Notes: generated from the sequence alone by a model not told the origin. DNA of 64,000 bases from GCA-2720865 sp047630275 (GCA_047630275.1 JBLHVN010000001.1:1674001-1738000), one strand, 5' to 3'; shown: positions 8,286 to 16,835, counted from the stretch's first letter. Translations and numbers: made by a program.

Positions 8286-8960
8286 TTAGATATAGCTTCT
8301 AAGAAGCCCAACCATGATGCCAGCAATTGAGAAATCACCTGAGTTCTTATCCACGACAATAGGTTGGTAGTCTTTATTAGCAGGGCGAAGCTCAATGCTT
8401 TGTCCTACAGGAAAATAATGTTTAAGAGTGGCCTCTCCATCGATCACCGCTACAACGGTTTCTCCCCGCCTAGCATCTTGTTGCTGGCGGCAAACGACTA
8501 TGTCCCCGTGAAGGATGCCATCTTCGATCATTGAGTTACCATCAATATTTAAGGCAAAGTGACGAGCTGAATGAGACTTGATCATATAAGATGGGACATC
8601 AATCATATCGCTTGCAGACTCTATGGCCTCAATAGGATTACCAGCGGCAATTGAACCTAAAAGAGGAATAGAATTGCTATCCACTGTGTGAAGTGATGAA
8701 GTTGAAGACCCTGCAGGATAAGAATCAACTTCTGAACTTGAATCACCGAGACCCCCTAGTAATGTAATTCCTCGGCGAGCATTCCAGTCCGTTTCAATAT
8801 ATCCTGCATCCGCAAGATATTTGATATAGCGTTGAACCGACCCGAAAGATTTAAAGTCAAAATGATCCTTTATCTCTTTTTGAGTAGGTGCGTAGCCATT
8901 CACTAGTGAATATTCAGCAATGTAATCGAAAACTTCTTTTTGTTTTTTTGTAATTCCCAT
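8286..8960 (-). CDS. lexA: SOS repressor LexA (self-cleaving, S24 family)
   Basis: The N-terminal winged helix-turn-helix (residues 1-70; KEIKDHFDFKSFGSVQRYI is the recognition region) is followed by a long Ser-rich linker (70-98). The autoprotease domain comes next, with the cleavage bond Ala106-Gly107 in SIAAGNP, catalytic Ser143 in DGNSMIEDG and Lys180 in GEATLKHYF. All parts needed for RecA-stimulated self-cleavage are present. It heads an operon with dinB and menE-menH. Immediately upstream are four copies of ATGCGTA arranged in two pairs, the best candidate for its own operator. Length (224) is slightly above the usual 200-210 because of the linker. Confidence 0.95.
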   Translation of the reverse strand: MGITKKQKEVFDYIAEYSLVNGYAPTQKEIKDHFDFKSFGSVQRYIKYLADAGYIETDWNARRGITLLGGLGDSSSEVDSYPAGSSTSSLHTVDSNSIPLLGSIAAGNPIEAIESASDMIDVPSYMIKSHSARHFALNIDGNSMIEDGILHGDIVVCRQQQDARRGETVVAVIDGEATLKHYFPVGQSIELRPANKDYQPIVVDKNSGDFSIAGIMVGLLRSYI

Positions 8961-8971
8961 AAACCCATTAA

Positions 8972-9020
8972 ATGCGTAGTTTATGCGTAAGTCAAGAACA
9001 AAATGCGTAACTTATGCGTA
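8972..9020. promoter_or_regulatory. Four ATGCGTA repeats in two phased pairs upstream of lexA (candidate LexA operator)
   Basis: ATGCGTA occurs at 8972-8978, 8983-8989, 9003-9009 and 9014-9020. Within each pair the copies are 11 bp apart, and the two pairs are 31 bp apart, about three helical turns, so all four face one side of the DNA. The array starts 12 bp upstream of the lexA ATG. Direct repeats on one helical face suit cooperative binding by a regulator, most simply LexA itself. It does not match exactly the TTAC-N3-GTAA box I recall for Bdellovibrio LexA. Confidence 0.6.
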
Positions 9021-9037
9021 TGTTTATATTTTGTTGA

Positions 9038-9067
9038 CTATTAGATCTAGCTAATAGTAAGTATTAG
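9038..9067. promoter_or_regulatory. CTATTAG inverted repeat cluster in the lexA/secreted-protein divergent region
   Basis: CTATTAG (9038-9044) and CTAATAG (9051-9057) form an inverted repeat around ATCTAG; a third TATTAG follows at 9062-9067. The cluster overlaps TTGACT, a possible -35 element, and lies about 120 bp upstream of the secreted protein start at 9184. It could be a second operator in this divergent region, separate from the ATGCGTA array. Confidence 0.35.
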
Positions 9068-9183
9068 TTAGGGAGTAAGCAAAAGTAAGAAAGCTTCGTT
9101 TGACGTTAGAAGCAGACCTACATAAGTTCCCTTTGAGTTAACCCACACATCAATTAGCCGGGAAACCAGCTAGGAGGCACATC

Positions 9184-9927
9184 ATGAAAAACCTAATCGT
9201 CTTAATGTTTGCTCTAGGTCTAAGCCTAAACGCAAACTCTTATGAGTTAAATTTTTCACAGACAACCATTACGAATATGGATGCAGCAGCTGAGTATGAA
9301 AGCTTATCTGCAGATGAGGCCTACCACACAATTGGAAGTATCGCTGTAACTGAAATTGAATCTCCTGAGCCTTCAGTGACTCCTGAGAATTATGTCTTAC
9401 AAGAAAAAGGCCTAGGCGAGATTATCATGAGTATTGATAAGCTCTTGGCACTAGGGAAAAAGATTTGGGCCATTGTAGAAGCCGGAAGACCTGTTGTGAG
9501 AACTGCCTTTGCTCCAACTGTAAGTGTTCTCCCTAACGTAGAGAATCCAAATGCAGCTTTTGATGAGATGGAAAACTGGTCTATGCCAAAAGTAAAAAGT
9601 TATAGAGTAGTTTATAAGAACCTTTTAGGAATGAAAGTGATCGCTTTTACTTATGGAGTCTATTTTCAACACGGTGGAACTTATAAAGGAAAAGGCGCTT
9701 ACTTAACTGGTGTTAATGTAGACGCTAGAGACGTCAGTGTTTCTTGGGGCTTTGAATTCAATGCTTCTTCTACTGTGGTGGCCATTGCTAACCGAGGGTC
9801 TTCAAGCAACCCAAATGCCGGGCTTACTATCCGCATCAATTACCTAGCTAAGAGTGTTCTAAAAGAGATCAGATCATCTGAGTCATTTCATGTTGCAGGG
9901 AACGGACAGTTCGTTGTCATTAGATAA
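9184..9927 (+). CDS. Secreted protein of unknown function
   Basis: 247 residues beginning with a Sec signal peptide (residues 1-19, MKNLIVLMFALGLSLNANS). The mature part has an acidic N-terminal third. From about residue 135 it has a beta-rich C-terminal part with many alternating polar and aromatic residues (SYRVVYKNLLGMKVIAF, GVYFQHGGTYKGKGAYL) and no cysteine. AGGAGG seven bases upstream of the ATG is a very strong ribosome binding site, suggesting high expression. It is a single-gene unit, divergent from lexA and closed by a GC-rich hairpin. No domain recognised. Confidence 0.6.
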   Translation: MKNLIVLMFALGLSLNANSYELNFSQTTITNMDAAAEYESLSADEAYHTIGSIAVTEIESPEPSVTPENYVLQEKGLGEIIMSIDKLLALGKKIWAIVEAGRPVVRTAFAPTVSVLPNVENPNAAFDEMENWSMPKVKSYRVVYKNLLGMKVIAFTYGVYFQHGGTYKGKGAYLTGVNVDARDVSVSWGFEFNASSTVVAIANRGSSSNPNAGLTIRINYLAKSVLKEIRSSESFHVAGNGQFVVIR

Positions 9928-9934
9928 TAGTCGC

Positions 9935-9953
9935 GGGGCCTAAGGGCCCCTTT
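9935..9953 (+). terminator. GC-rich hairpin, probable terminator
   Basis: GGGGCC-TAAG-GGCCCC (9935-9950) forms a strong 6-bp stem, followed by only three T. It is 8 bases after the stop of the secreted protein gene. The short T tract makes it weaker than a textbook terminator. Confidence 0.6.
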
Positions 9954-10068
9954 GATGACTAACAATGCTTACATTTCCTTATGAAGAATCTTGACGTAGG
10001 TTGTAAAATAAGGGAGCATTTTTTCCGAATCTTAGGGGTGAGATCGTACTGGGCTGAGGAGCTTAGAA

Positions 10069-10896
10069 ATGCCAGAGTTATGGGAGAGATCTCAGTATTT
10101 TAAACTTTCACATGGAGCTGAACTGTACGCACATATTGTGGGTCATGGTGAACCTCTTTTGATGATTCCAGGTTTCGGTTGTAATCATTATCCTTTTGAA
10201 GGCATCAGCAAGCCACTTTCTGAACATTTTAAATTAATCATGATCCATAACAGAGGTATGGGGCTTTCTTCTCCTGCTACAACCCATTATGAAATTGAAG
10301 ACCTGGCCAAGGACGCTATCGAAGTGATGGGGCAACTTGGTTACGATAAATTTAATGTCTTAGGTATTAGCTTAGGTGGTCTTATCGCAGAAGAGGTGGC
10401 CTTGCAGGCACCAGAGAAGATTACAAAGCTATGCCTTCTTTGCACAACCGGAGCTGGAAAAGACTTTGTTGAGTTAAAGCCATTTTCTGAAGCAGGGTTA
10501 ATCGATTTTTATGAAATGGATCCAATGGAAAGATCAGTTTTATTAACAGAGGCAACTGTTGATCAAAACTTAAAAGAATCTAAGCCAGAGCGCTTTAATC
10601 AAATCGTTAAATTAAGATATGACAATAGGGCAGATCTCAAACAAGTCATCATTCAAAATAGCGCCGCTATTAAATACCTTGGAAAGAAAAAAGACCTCTC
10701 TAGGATCAATGTTCCGACCTTGGTCTTAACTGGGGATCAGGATAGGACTGTATCACCACAGAACTCTGCTATTCTCGGGAAGATGATCTCTAAGTCAAAA
10801 GTGGCCGTTATCAACGGAACAGATCATATGTTTGCTCTAGAGAAGCCTCTTCTTACAGCAACTCATATTGAAGACTTCTTAGGCGCTTCTCAATAA
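10069..10896 (+). CDS. Alpha/beta hydrolase, substrate unknown
   Basis: 275 residues with the canonical fold landmarks: oxyanion region MIPGFGCN and HNRGMG, nucleophile elbow LGISLGG (Ser near 98), acid in VLTGDQDRTVS and histidine in GTDHMFALEKP. No signal peptide, so cytoplasmic. The closest general relatives are the small-ester and 3-oxoadipate-enol-lactonase type hydrolases; the substrate cannot be read from sequence. GAGGAG upstream supports the start. The gene stands alone, with 33-75 bases to its downstream neighbour. Confidence 0.75.
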   Translation: MPELWERSQYFKLSHGAELYAHIVGHGEPLLMIPGFGCNHYPFEGISKPLSEHFKLIMIHNRGMGLSSPATTHYEIEDLAKDAIEVMGQLGYDKFNVLGISLGGLIAEEVALQAPEKITKLCLLCTTGAGKDFVELKPFSEAGLIDFYEMDPMERSVLLTEATVDQNLKESKPERFNQIVKLRYDNRADLKQVIIQNSAAIKYLGKKKDLSRINVPTLVLTGDQDRTVSPQNSAILGKMISKSKVAVINGTDHMFALEKPLLTATHIEDFLGASQ

Positions 10897-10971
10897 TTTA
10901 GAGACCTTACTAATAGTGAATTCTTTGCAATGGCCATGGGGTTCTCATTTTATTTTAACTATACTGCCGCC

Positions 10972-11847
10972 ATGAAATTAACTCCTTATATTCTTGTTTT
11001 TAGTTCTCTGATCTCGTTTCAGGCCAATGCTAAAAAAGAAGCTGTTATTGCTGGTTATGACAACCTCGCTTTAATAGGAGAGGAAGTTAGTATTAGCGTA
11101 AAAGCAGAGCGGGCCAAGATCTTTCCCTTTCGAACTGACTTAAAGAAGCAAGACATCCACTACTACTTAGGCACAAGGTTCCTAGGAAAAGCGGTGACTA
11201 AAAAAGAGGGTGTAGCAAAGCTTAAGCACCGTTTTAATAAAAAAGGCCTCTATAAAATTAAGTCTATTATTAGCCCTACATCTAAGTATAAAGCAGATGC
11301 CACTGACAATAGGATCTTAGTTGCTGATGAAAACAGCCCTATCTTGATAACTGATGTTGATCATACAATCGCCGATATATCTGGAAGAGACTACCTAACA
11401 ACTGATGATGAATTAATCCCAGAGCTTAGTGGTGCTTCTAAAATATTGAATAGGCTTAAATCAAACTTTCTAATTCTCTATGTAACTGCAAGAGATGATT
11501 TCTTCATTAAAAGGTCGAAGTTTTGGCTTGATTATAAAGCTTTTCCAAAAGGACCGACTTTCTTTTGGGACTTTGGTTTTTGGAATGATGTACCAAGCAA
11601 TCATGGCGAGTATAAAGAGGAATTAATTAAAAAGCTAAAGAAGAAGCATAAGAAGATTCTTATTGGTGTAGGAGATAAGCCCCATGATATGCGCGCTTAT
11701 CGTAATAATGGGCTCCGTGCCTATTATATAGGACTTCCAGGATTTGATTTACCAAAAGGAACCATCAAAGTTAAGTCATGGGCCCAGATAGAAAAACACC
11801 TCAAGGCTAATCCAATAGGCACTTTGGCCTTTGATCCTAATCCCTAA
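10972..11847 (+). CDS. Secreted HAD-superfamily phosphatase of the lipin/LNS2-App1 type
   Basis: The ATG at 10972 is preferred over the in-frame ATG 42 bases upstream because it opens directly into a signal peptide (MKLTPYILVFSSLISFQANA). Residues about 21-110 form a beta-sandwich-like region. The HAD domain begins with TDVDHTIAD (nucleophile Asp near residue 128). It continues with YVTARDD, the HAD threonine motif in the form used by lipin-like enzymes, a lysine-rich loop before ILIGVGDKPHD (acidic motif), and the terminal Rossmann strand. Family knowledge points to phosphatidate or related phospholipid phosphatase activity in the periplasm or outside the cell. Degrading prey phospholipids is a possible role but is inference. 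Confidence 0.65.
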   Translation: MKLTPYILVFSSLISFQANAKKEAVIAGYDNLALIGEEVSISVKAERAKIFPFRTDLKKQDIHYYLGTRFLGKAVTKKEGVAKLKHRFNKKGLYKIKSIISPTSKYKADATDNRILVADENSPILITDVDHTIADISGRDYLTTDDELIPELSGASKILNRLKSNFLILYVTARDDFFIKRSKFWLDYKAFPKGPTFFWDFGFWNDVPSNHGEYKEELIKKLKKKHKKILIGVGDKPHDMRAYRNNGLRAYYIGLPGFDLPKGTIKVKSWAQIEKHLKANPIGTLAFDPNP

Positions 11848-11997
11848 GAAGCTGCCTTTCTGTGTTTTAAGTTAGTTAGCCTCCTAAAGCCTGTAAAATG
11901 TTCAGCAAATTTTACAATTTCGCCATGTCGAATTGCATTGTTTTCCTAAGCTAGGTAAAAGCCAACTAGTTAAAAATACCAGACCCCGAGGCCACTT

Positions 11998-13371
11998 TTG
12001 AAAACTAAATGTTCACCGTTGTTATTGTTGTTGCTCCTGTCCACGCCATTCGTATCGATTGCCGAAACTGCTGATTCAAACAAATTCTATATTGATAGCT
12101 TCTCATACGAAGATCATGTTTACTCTCAAAGTAAGAAAACTGAACTTGGAGATCAAGTTGAGATAGAAGTTGCGGCAAAGTATATCTATAAGCCTGGAAC
12201 TTATGCACGGTTTCGCTTTGAAACATCGCCGGAAGATAATAGAGAAAACAATGAATCCTCTAAGTTTGAATTCTTTTTAAGTCATAAATACGAAACAGTA
12301 ATGTTCAACTTAGACCTAGAGCTTCAGACAAATAAGTCAACAAATGGTGGAACCAGCATTGGACTTGACCTTGACTCAGAATACACAAATATAAAATGGG
12401 AAATCAATAAGAACTTTACCTTCAGCTTCTTTCCTTTCAATTTTGACGGAGAAGTTGGTGAAGAGTTTAGAACTTGGGATGTAACGAGAGTAAAGACTAT
12501 TGAAGGAGCTCCTACAACTGTCTCAAATTCTCCTACTGGTAGTGAAAAGATAGTGGAAAAGACTATTCCTGGATTTGTTCTAAATATCAATCCAGGCCTT
12601 GTTGATGGACTTGGGCTTTATGTTGGTTTTGGTATCGCTTCATATTTCTACCCAACAAATACTGACTTTGATCTTTTAAGTAATACTTCTGTAACTTCAT
12701 GGGAAAGAAAAGAAGATAGAGGTTATAAATTTGGAGTTAACTTAAAGAGGGAAGTTCTAGACTTAAAACTTGAGTTTGTAGGTCATGATCAGGCAAAAGA
12801 AACAGGGGCTCTCTTAGAGTATGCTGGGTCTTTTTACCTCATTTCTAAATTAGATAAACTAGTCTTTGATACTGAACTTACGATGAGTAAAGCAGGGGAG
12901 AGACCATGGTATACACCTCGTGGGACGACTTGGTTTGAAACGACTTCTCCTTTTCGAAAGGTCTACTCAGACTTCTTTGGAAACAATAAACAAGACTGGA
13001 TTGGTAAGACTGACTTCGCCGCAGGGGCCAGAGTTGGTTATGAAATGGGGGATGTAACACCCTATCTTCTTTTTAGATACCAAGGAAAGAACTTTGTCTT
13101 CGTTGAGAATGAATCAGCTCACCTTTTAAGAACAGCTGATGAATCCCTCTCCCACGGAGGCTTAACACGACTGGGAACAGGAGCTTATCTCTCTTATGGT
13201 AAGTGGGTCGTTAACCCTGAATTTGAAATACGAAATGCAAAGAATCCTGTCTTTGGAAATGCATCAGACGTTAGAACAAATCGCCTCCTAAGCACTTTTA
13301 AGAAAACAGATTACTTAATTACACTTTTTGTTACTTATGATTTTGATGGAAGAAATCTTTTTCTCCCTTAA
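11998..13371 (+). CDS. Outer-membrane beta-barrel protein (porin-like)
   Basis: TTG start followed by a signal peptide with seven consecutive leucines (KTKCSPLLLLLLL, cleaved near SIA). The mature 435 residues are alternating strands and polar turns, rich in aromatic residues at strand ends (SSKFEFFLSHKYETVMFNLDL, LFVTYDFDGRNLFLP at the end). This is typical of an outer-membrane barrel. No ATG in frame is near the signal peptide, which supports TTG. It is the first gene of a three-gene operon: nine bases separate it from a lipoprotein gene, which is fused by a one-base overlap to a surface nuclease. It may form the export or anchoring partner of those lipoproteins; this is inferred only from linkage. 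Confidence 0.6.
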   Translation: MKTKCSPLLLLLLLSTPFVSIAETADSNKFYIDSFSYEDHVYSQSKKTELGDQVEIEVAAKYIYKPGTYARFRFETSPEDNRENNESSKFEFFLSHKYETVMFNLDLELQTNKSTNGGTSIGLDLDSEYTNIKWEINKNFTFSFFPFNFDGEVGEEFRTWDVTRVKTIEGAPTTVSNSPTGSEKIVEKTIPGFVLNINPGLVDGLGLYVGFGIASYFYPTNTDFDLLSNTSVTSWERKEDRGYKFGVNLKREVLDLKLEFVGHDQAKETGALLEYAGSFYLISKLDKLVFDTELTMSKAGERPWYTPRGTTWFETTSPFRKVYSDFFGNNKQDWIGKTDFAAGARVGYEMGDVTPYLLFRYQGKNFVFVENESAHLLRTADESLSHGGLTRLGTGAYLSYGKWVVNPEFEIRNAKNPVFGNASDVRTNRLLSTFKKTDYLITLFVTYDFDGRNLFLP

Positions 13372-13380
13372 GGAAATAAA

Positions 13381-14331
13381 ATGAAACAGTTTATCGCAAT
13401 AACTTTTCTTCTTTTGAGCCTCTTTAGCTGTTCTGATAGTGGTGAGGTGCTTATTACTAAGCCTGACTCAAAAGAAGTTTCTGCTCTCAAAATTGAGTTA
13501 CAAGAACTTGAGACGGCCCTTGCTGATGATCTTATCATGGGAAATTCAACATCTGACGAAGTATCCAATATCAAGGACTATCTTCTTCTGATTAGAGTAT
13601 TAAGTATTCGTTTAAATGAACAACCAACGGATAAAATGGCCACGACTGAACTTTTTAAGATTCTTAAGAAGATAGAGGCTTTTCCTTTTACCCCAAGAGA
13701 CGCTGGTCTTTTTGAGAACCTTATCTTTAGGTTAAGGGTAATTCTTGCTACTTATTCCTCCATTCAGGGAATGGACTTAGCTGGTCTTGAATGGGGTCTT
13801 TATAACTTTAAGTTCGCAAGAACACTTGACCCATATAAGACAATCAAAATGTTTGAAAAGTCTCCTATTTGGAAATTCGGTTCTGGTGGTGGGCATAACT
13901 TTGCAAAAGTAGAATCAAGAGGAGTTCAAGCTGATTCATGGCTTTTTTCACCGGTTTTAAACCTCAAGGGATCTAATAAGCATCAATTTGTTTTAACCCA
14001 CACAGTAAGAAACCCTGAATGGGAGAACTTTAAGGTGTTAATCTCTACTGACTACACTGGAGATGATCCAGAATTAGCGACTTGGGATGAGATTGTCGTT
14101 AAGCCCACTAGGAATGTTGCTCGCAATCAGTGGGTAAATCTAGTAACAAACTCAATTGACCTCTCTAAATACTCTGGAAAAGAAATCGTTATAGGTTTTA
14201 AGTTTATGGCGAATGAGAAAAGTAATTCTGTTTGGGAAATCCTGGGATTAGAAATCAAAGGAACGGGAGTCGCTGTAAGCTCTACTGATTTAGAGATAAG
14301 CTTTGAAACTCCTAGCGAGGGCGGCGAATAA
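13381..14331 (+). CDS. Lipoprotein with a choice-of-anchor J / cleaved-adhesin-like beta-sandwich domain
   Basis: Lipobox LFSC gives an N-terminal lipid-modified cysteine at residue 17. Residues about 20-130 are helical and charged. From about residue 155 the sequence has the pattern of a choice-of-anchor J or DUF5017-like jelly-roll: FSPVLNLKG, FKVLISTDYTGDDPELATW, WVNLVTNSIDLSKYSGKEIVIGFKF. These domains bind carbohydrate or serve as adhesion modules on surface proteins. AAGGA precedes the ATG. The stop TAA shares its last base with the ATG of the nuclease gene, so the two proteins are probably made in equal amounts and may act together on the cell surface. Confidence 0.6.
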   Translation: MKQFIAITFLLLSLFSCSDSGEVLITKPDSKEVSALKIELQELETALADDLIMGNSTSDEVSNIKDYLLLIRVLSIRLNEQPTDKMATTELFKILKKIEAFPFTPRDAGLFENLIFRLRVILATYSSIQGMDLAGLEWGLYNFKFARTLDPYKTIKMFEKSPIWKFGSGGGHNFAKVESRGVQADSWLFSPVLNLKGSNKHQFVLTHTVRNPEWENFKVLISTDYTGDDPELATWDEIVVKPTRNVARNQWVNLVTNSIDLSKYSGKEIVIGFKFMANEKSNSVWEILGLEIKGTGVAVSSTDLEISFETPSEGGE

Positions 14332-16835
14332 TGAAGCTCTTTGTCCTTCTCTTAATTCTTATAAATCTTCAAAGCTGCTCAGATAAGAGCTACAAGTATG
14401 ACTTTGGAGAAACGGTCCTAGCGACCAGTCAAAAAGAGTTAGGATCAAATTCTGCTAGTTTACTTATGGGTAATGCTATTAGAAGTGAGCATGATTTAGA
14501 TGTTGTATTATTCCCAAGTGACCTTCTCGTAGATAGTCAGTTTGGAATGCTTAGAGCACAGATGAATGCTTCAGAGCTTGATAAGGTCCTTGGGATGTAT
14601 GACTTAGGTGGGCCTAAAGATGACTTTCAAATTGGAAGAATGAGCGGAAAGCAGATAAAAAAATTCCTCCTCTCACGTAATCAAAGGGCCAACAAGGCAG
14701 ACCTTCATACAGTAGGGGTTAATTATAAACTTGAGTTAAGAGGCGGATTGGTTGAGAGCTTTGGGGTTTCTGGAGAGTTTGGAGAAGCACTGGATTTAAA
14801 TAAGGTTTATAAAGTTGCTATCAGTGATTATTTCTATTTTAATAATGCTACCTTCCCTGGTTATTTCTACGGAAACGCCCTCAATAGAGATTTTTCTTAT
14901 GTAAGAAAGATGATCTCAGCTAGAAATTCCCTAAAGAATTACTTATCAAAATTAAATAAGCTTCCTTTTCTAAAATATAAAAACTCAATTGTAATAAGAA
15001 AAAAGGGAGTAGATCTAGGCTTTAAAGAGATCTATGAGATTCAAGGAATCAGCCATAAATCAAAATTTGTAGGGGATATCGTTAGAACCAAAGGCATTGT
15101 TACGGCCCTTGGGAATGTGGAGCGTTTCCCTAAAGGATTTGAATTTTATATTCAATCTAAAAAAGGTGATAAGGATTTTAGAACTTCTAATGGGATAAGG
15201 GTCTTTGTAGATAAAGATGAAAACAACTTAAGCCTAGGTGATGAAGTAGAAGTCTCAGCAGTCGTTTACGAAGAGATGACCGGAAGTAAGCTTAGCCGAA
15301 CTTCTCTTATGGAAGTTTCAAGTATTAAAGTTATCAGTAAAGGCAACACTCTTCCTGCCCCAGCTCTTTTAGGAGTTGATGGACGTGATATTCCTCAATC
15401 TAAAGTTTCTACTTGGAGTGGAGACCTCAACGAGAAGCCAAGCCTTAACTTAAATGATGGGATTGATTTTTGGGAAAGTTTAGAAGGAATGAGGCTTCAA
15501 ATCAGAGACCCTAGAGTTGTGGGTTTTAGAGGCGGCTATGAAGAGTATGACTCAACAAGACCAAAAGACTATTTAAACCTTTATGTTATAGCAGATGGAA
15601 ACGAAGAGGTCAGTCACCCTACTTGGAAAAATGGGATAATGATCGACCCTATTGCTGGAGATTTTAACCCGGAGATCGTGCAAATCTTATCTAACCATTT
15701 AAGTAAAGGTATTCCCAATAAGACCTACTTCAATGTAGGAGACCTAATTGAAGGCTCAGTTACTGGCGTCTTAACTTATGACATGAACATCTTTGGAGAC
15801 GGTGAATTTAGTATTGTCTTACCTGAAGTACAAAACGTAATGGTTGATGGTCATATAGGAGAAGGGGAAGTTCGTTTAGAAAACCGTCCTCAATCAAAAC
15901 TTGAGCCAACTGAGGATCATTTAACGATTGCTACTTTTAATATTGAGAACCTAAGTTCCAATCAAACAGCAAGAATTAAAAGAGTAGGGATGGCCATAAA
16001 GACCACCTTAAAATGCCCTGACGTTGTTAATTTAGTTGAAGTTCAAGATGACAATGGAGAAGACTTCACAGGTGGTGCTGGTGCCTCTGAGACCATGAAG
16101 GCCATCGTTGACTCAATTGAGTGTGGAGAAGGCTTTGATTATAGATCTTTAAACATAGACCCTCTTAATCATCATGAAGGTGGAGTGCCAGGTGGGAATA
16201 TTCGTGTCGCCATGATTTACAATGCCAAGAGGTTAGGCTTTGAGAGCAGACCTGCTCCGGGACCTTTTTCTGATACGAAGATCCTAGACAACGGATCAAT
16301 TAGTTATAACCCTGGAAGAGTCTTTCCTAATTCAGATGCTTTTAGGGGAACAAGAAAGTCAATTATTGCAGAGTTTACTTTTAAAGGTGAGAAGGTCTTT
16401 GTTATCGGGAATCACTTTAATTCAAAACTTGGTGACTCTAAGGCATGGTCTGCGATTCAACCTGTAACCCTTGGCTCTGAAAACAGAAGAGCTAAGTTGG
16501 CCATTAAGATCAATGAGTTTGTAACGAACCTTTCTTATAAAAACCCTGAAGGAAATATAGCGGTCGTCGGTGACTTCAATGCTTACATGACTGAAATGCC
16601 TATGCGTATCTTAGAAGGAAATATTCTTAAGAACCTCATGACCTTTGGAGATCTGTGGCCTATTGAAAAGAGGTACACAACCAACTTCAACGGTAGTTCA
16701 CAAGCGCTTGATTATATCTTTGTGAATGAGAACCTACTTAATAAAGAGCCAGAATTTGAAGTTCTTCATATAAATTCAGACTATATGGGTCGCTTATCAG
16801 ATCACGACCCTTTGATTTCAAGATTTAAATTTTAA
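14331..16835 (+). CDS. Lipoprotein joining a 5'-nucleotidase C-terminal-like domain to an ExeM/NucH-type endonuclease
   Basis: Lipobox LQSC (Cys16) anchors the protein to a membrane. Residues about 20-200 resemble the substrate-binding C-terminal domain of 5'-nucleotidases (YKVAISDYFYFN, FPGYFYGNAL). Residues about 235-335 look like the OB-fold preceding many extracellular nucleases (GDIVRTKGIVTALG, LSLGDEVEVSAVVYEE). Residues about 530-834 are an endonuclease/exonuclease/phosphatase domain: ATFNIENL, VNLVEVQDDNG, IGNHFNSKLGD, VVGDFNAYM and the final SDHDP. The metal and general-base residues of the family are present. Known relatives degrade extracellular DNA; here prey DNA is a plausible substrate. 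The metal-dependent 5'-nucleotidase catalytic domain itself is missing. Confidence 0.75.
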   Translation: MKLFVLLLILINLQSCSDKSYKYDFGETVLATSQKELGSNSASLLMGNAIRSEHDLDVVLFPSDLLVDSQFGMLRAQMNASELDKVLGMYDLGGPKDDFQIGRMSGKQIKKFLLSRNQRANKADLHTVGVNYKLELRGGLVESFGVSGEFGEALDLNKVYKVAISDYFYFNNATFPGYFYGNALNRDFSYVRKMISARNSLKNYLSKLNKLPFLKYKNSIVIRKKGVDLGFKEIYEIQGISHKSKFVGDIVRTKGIVTALGNVERFPKGFEFYIQSKKGDKDFRTSNGIRVFVDKDENNLSLGDEVEVSAVVYEEMTGSKLSRTSLMEVSSIKVISKGNTLPAPALLGVDGRDIPQSKVSTWSGDLNEKPSLNLNDGIDFWESLEGMRLQIRDPRVVGFRGGYEEYDSTRPKDYLNLYVIADGNEEVSHPTWKNGIMIDPIAGDFNPEIVQILSNHLSKGIPNKTYFNVGDLIEGSVTGVLTYDMNIFGDGEFSIVLPEVQNVMVDGHIGEGEVRLENRPQSKLEPTEDHLTIATFNIENLSSNQTARIKRVGMAIKTTLKCPDVVNLVEVQDDNGEDFTGGAGASETMKAIVDSIECGEGFDYRSLNIDPLNHHEGGVPGGNIRVAMIYNAKRLGFESRPAPGPFSDTKILDNGSISYNPGRVFPNSDAFRGTRKSIIAEFTFKGEKVFVIGNHFNSKLGDSKAWSAIQPVTLGSENRRAKLAIKINEFVTNLSYKNPEGNIAVVGDFNAYMTEMPMRILEGNILKNLMTFGDLWPIEKRYTTNFNGSSQALDYIFVNENLLNKEPEFEVLHINSDYMGRLSDHDPLISRFKF

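Noticed and set aside
10930..10971. Longer N-terminus for the lipin-like phosphatase
   Set aside because: The additional 14 residues would precede and spoil a clean signal peptide, and no ribosome binding site precedes the ATG at 10930.
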